NCBI GenBank assembly: GCA_024641895.1
Contig: JAHECE010000030.1
Location: 1 to 15,566 of the forward strand
Source of the DNA: Actinomycetales bacterium
Lineage (GTDB): Bacteria > Actinomycetota > Actinomycetes > Actinomycetales > JAHECE01
Direction of reading: 5' to 3'
DNA: 15,566 nucleotides
Below, piece by piece: positions 15,041 through 15,566 of this stretch. The first letter of the stretch is position 1. Each line of letters starts with the position of its first letter. The translations under genes were made by a program, and so were the position numbers. The notes below the pieces were generated by a model. The model was not told the origin of the DNA. It made no database searches and saw only the letters and a list, made by a program, of their open reading frames with translations.

Positions 15041-15059
15041 ACCCTGATCCGACCCTGAT
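15041..15059. promoter_or_regulatory. Direct repeats in the divergent PspC promoter, possible operator
   Basis: ACCCTGAT occurs at 15041-15048 and 15052-15059, one helical turn apart (11 bp); on the other strand it reads ATCAGGGT twice. It lies in the 165-base gap between two divergent PspC genes, 47 bases from the minus-strand ATG and about 100 from the plus-strand GTG. This is where a response regulator controlling both genes would bind. The regulator is not in the window. Confidence 0.5.
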
Positions 15060-15159
15060 TCTGGCCCTGCGGCCTTACGCCGGGGCCTGGGTCGTGCTTC
15101 ATTGGTGTGACCCGCGCATCGTCGGCGACCATGGAGACCAGCAGAGATCAGGAGGTCAC

Positions 15160-15566
15160 GTGGCCACATCACCCGCAGAGCGTCCGCGGCTCCCGCTCCG
15201 GCGACCGTGGGAGGGCCGGCGGCTCGGTGGCGTGTGCGCCGGGGTCGCGGCACACCTCGACCTTCCTGTTGCCCAGGTCCGGCTCCTCGCGGTGGCCTCT
15301 GCGCTGGCCGGCGGCGCCGGGCTGGTCATGTACCTCTGGTTGTGGGCGACGGTTCCGGCCGGCGACCCGGCGGGCGCGGCCCAGGCCTCGCGCCCGGCGG
15401 CGACCAGTCGCCTCGCGCCGTTGCAGCGGCGCCCCACGGGCGGCCTTCCCGTGACGGACATCGCACTCGGCGCGCTCCTGCTCCTCGCCGCGGGCCTGCT
15501 CCTTGCCTGGCGCGCGGGCGTGGACCTGGCCTTCGCCTGGCTGCTGCCGGCCCTGATCCTGCTCGC
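15160..15566 (+). CDS. PspC-domain membrane protein, probable sensor kinase, 3' end cut by window
   Basis: The frame is open from the GTG at 15160 to the window end, giving 135 codons with no stop. AGGAGG (15150-15155) lies 4 bases upstream, somewhat close but strong; an ATG at 15131 is in another frame. The start is MATSPAERPRLPLRR, then a PspC domain at about 15-70 with GRRLGGVCAGVAAHLDLP and a membrane helix near 43-65 (MYLWLWATV). Two more hydrophobic segments begin at about 99 and 122. In actinobacteria a gene of this kind, divergent from a PspC/LiaF-like gene, often continues into a histidine-kinase ATPase domain with a LuxR-type regulator next to it. That part lies outside the window, so the kinase assignment is inferred. 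Confidence 0.72.
   Translation, partial: MATSPAERPRLPLRRPWEGRRLGGVCAGVAAHLDLPVAQVRLLAVASALAGGAGLVMYLWLWATVPAGDPAGAAQASRPAATSRLAPLQRRPTGGLPVTDIALGALLLLAAGLLLAWRAGVDLAFAWLLPALILL

Noticed and set aside
14995..15132. Upstream extension of the PspC protein to 15132
   Set aside because: It would translate the divergent promoter and the ACCCTGAT repeats; the residues lack domain features.

Overview
The window is G+C-rich, uses many GTG starts, and has coding regions with strong third-position G/C. Its gene content fits an actinobacterium. The order fructose PTS EIIC, HPr, Enzyme I and the block SURF1, DUF3817, guaA, glycosyltransferase, PspC recall Micrococcales of the Cellulomonas type. That assignment is an inference from gene order and composition, not from a search.

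Bases 1-4766 (+ strand) hold the end of a fructose-type PTS permease (EIIC), ptsH (HPr), ptsI (Enzyme I) and a class II fumarase (fumC). Bases 4932-8234 (- strand) hold pta followed by ackA, the acetyl-CoA to acetate overflow pathway, convergent with fumC across a strong GC hairpin. Sugar uptake using PEP, one TCA-cycle step and acetate/ATP formation therefore sit side by side.

Bases 8235-8708 are a 474-base divergent region between pta and the next + strand block. It contains a two-part hairpin, a perfect 12-bp tandem repeat, and a 31-codon ORF with a good Shine-Dalgarno sequence and high GC3.

Bases 8709-12793 (+ strand) hold a SURF1-family membrane protein, a DUF3817 membrane protein, guaA (GMP synthase) and a GT4-type glycosyltransferase. 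SURF1 and guaA both start 5-6 bases after a TAnnnT -10 hexamer, as expected for leaderless transcripts. The glycosyltransferase begins 3 bases after guaA stops and is probably translationally coupled to it. A hairpin followed by TTT closes the block.

Bases 13001-15566 form a divergent envelope-related module. On the - strand are a large PspC-domain protein with a C-terminal LiaF-like beta domain and, overlapping it by ATGA, a two-helix membrane protein of unknown function. On the + strand is the start of a second PspC-domain membrane protein, probably a sensor kinase, cut by the window end. The shared promoter region carries two direct ACCCTGAT repeats 11 bp apart.

Most of the window is core metabolism of known type. 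No CRISPR array, tRNA, rRNA, insertion sequence or phage gene was seen. No convincing wholly new system was found; the less explained parts are the pta/SURF1 divergent region and the PspC module.
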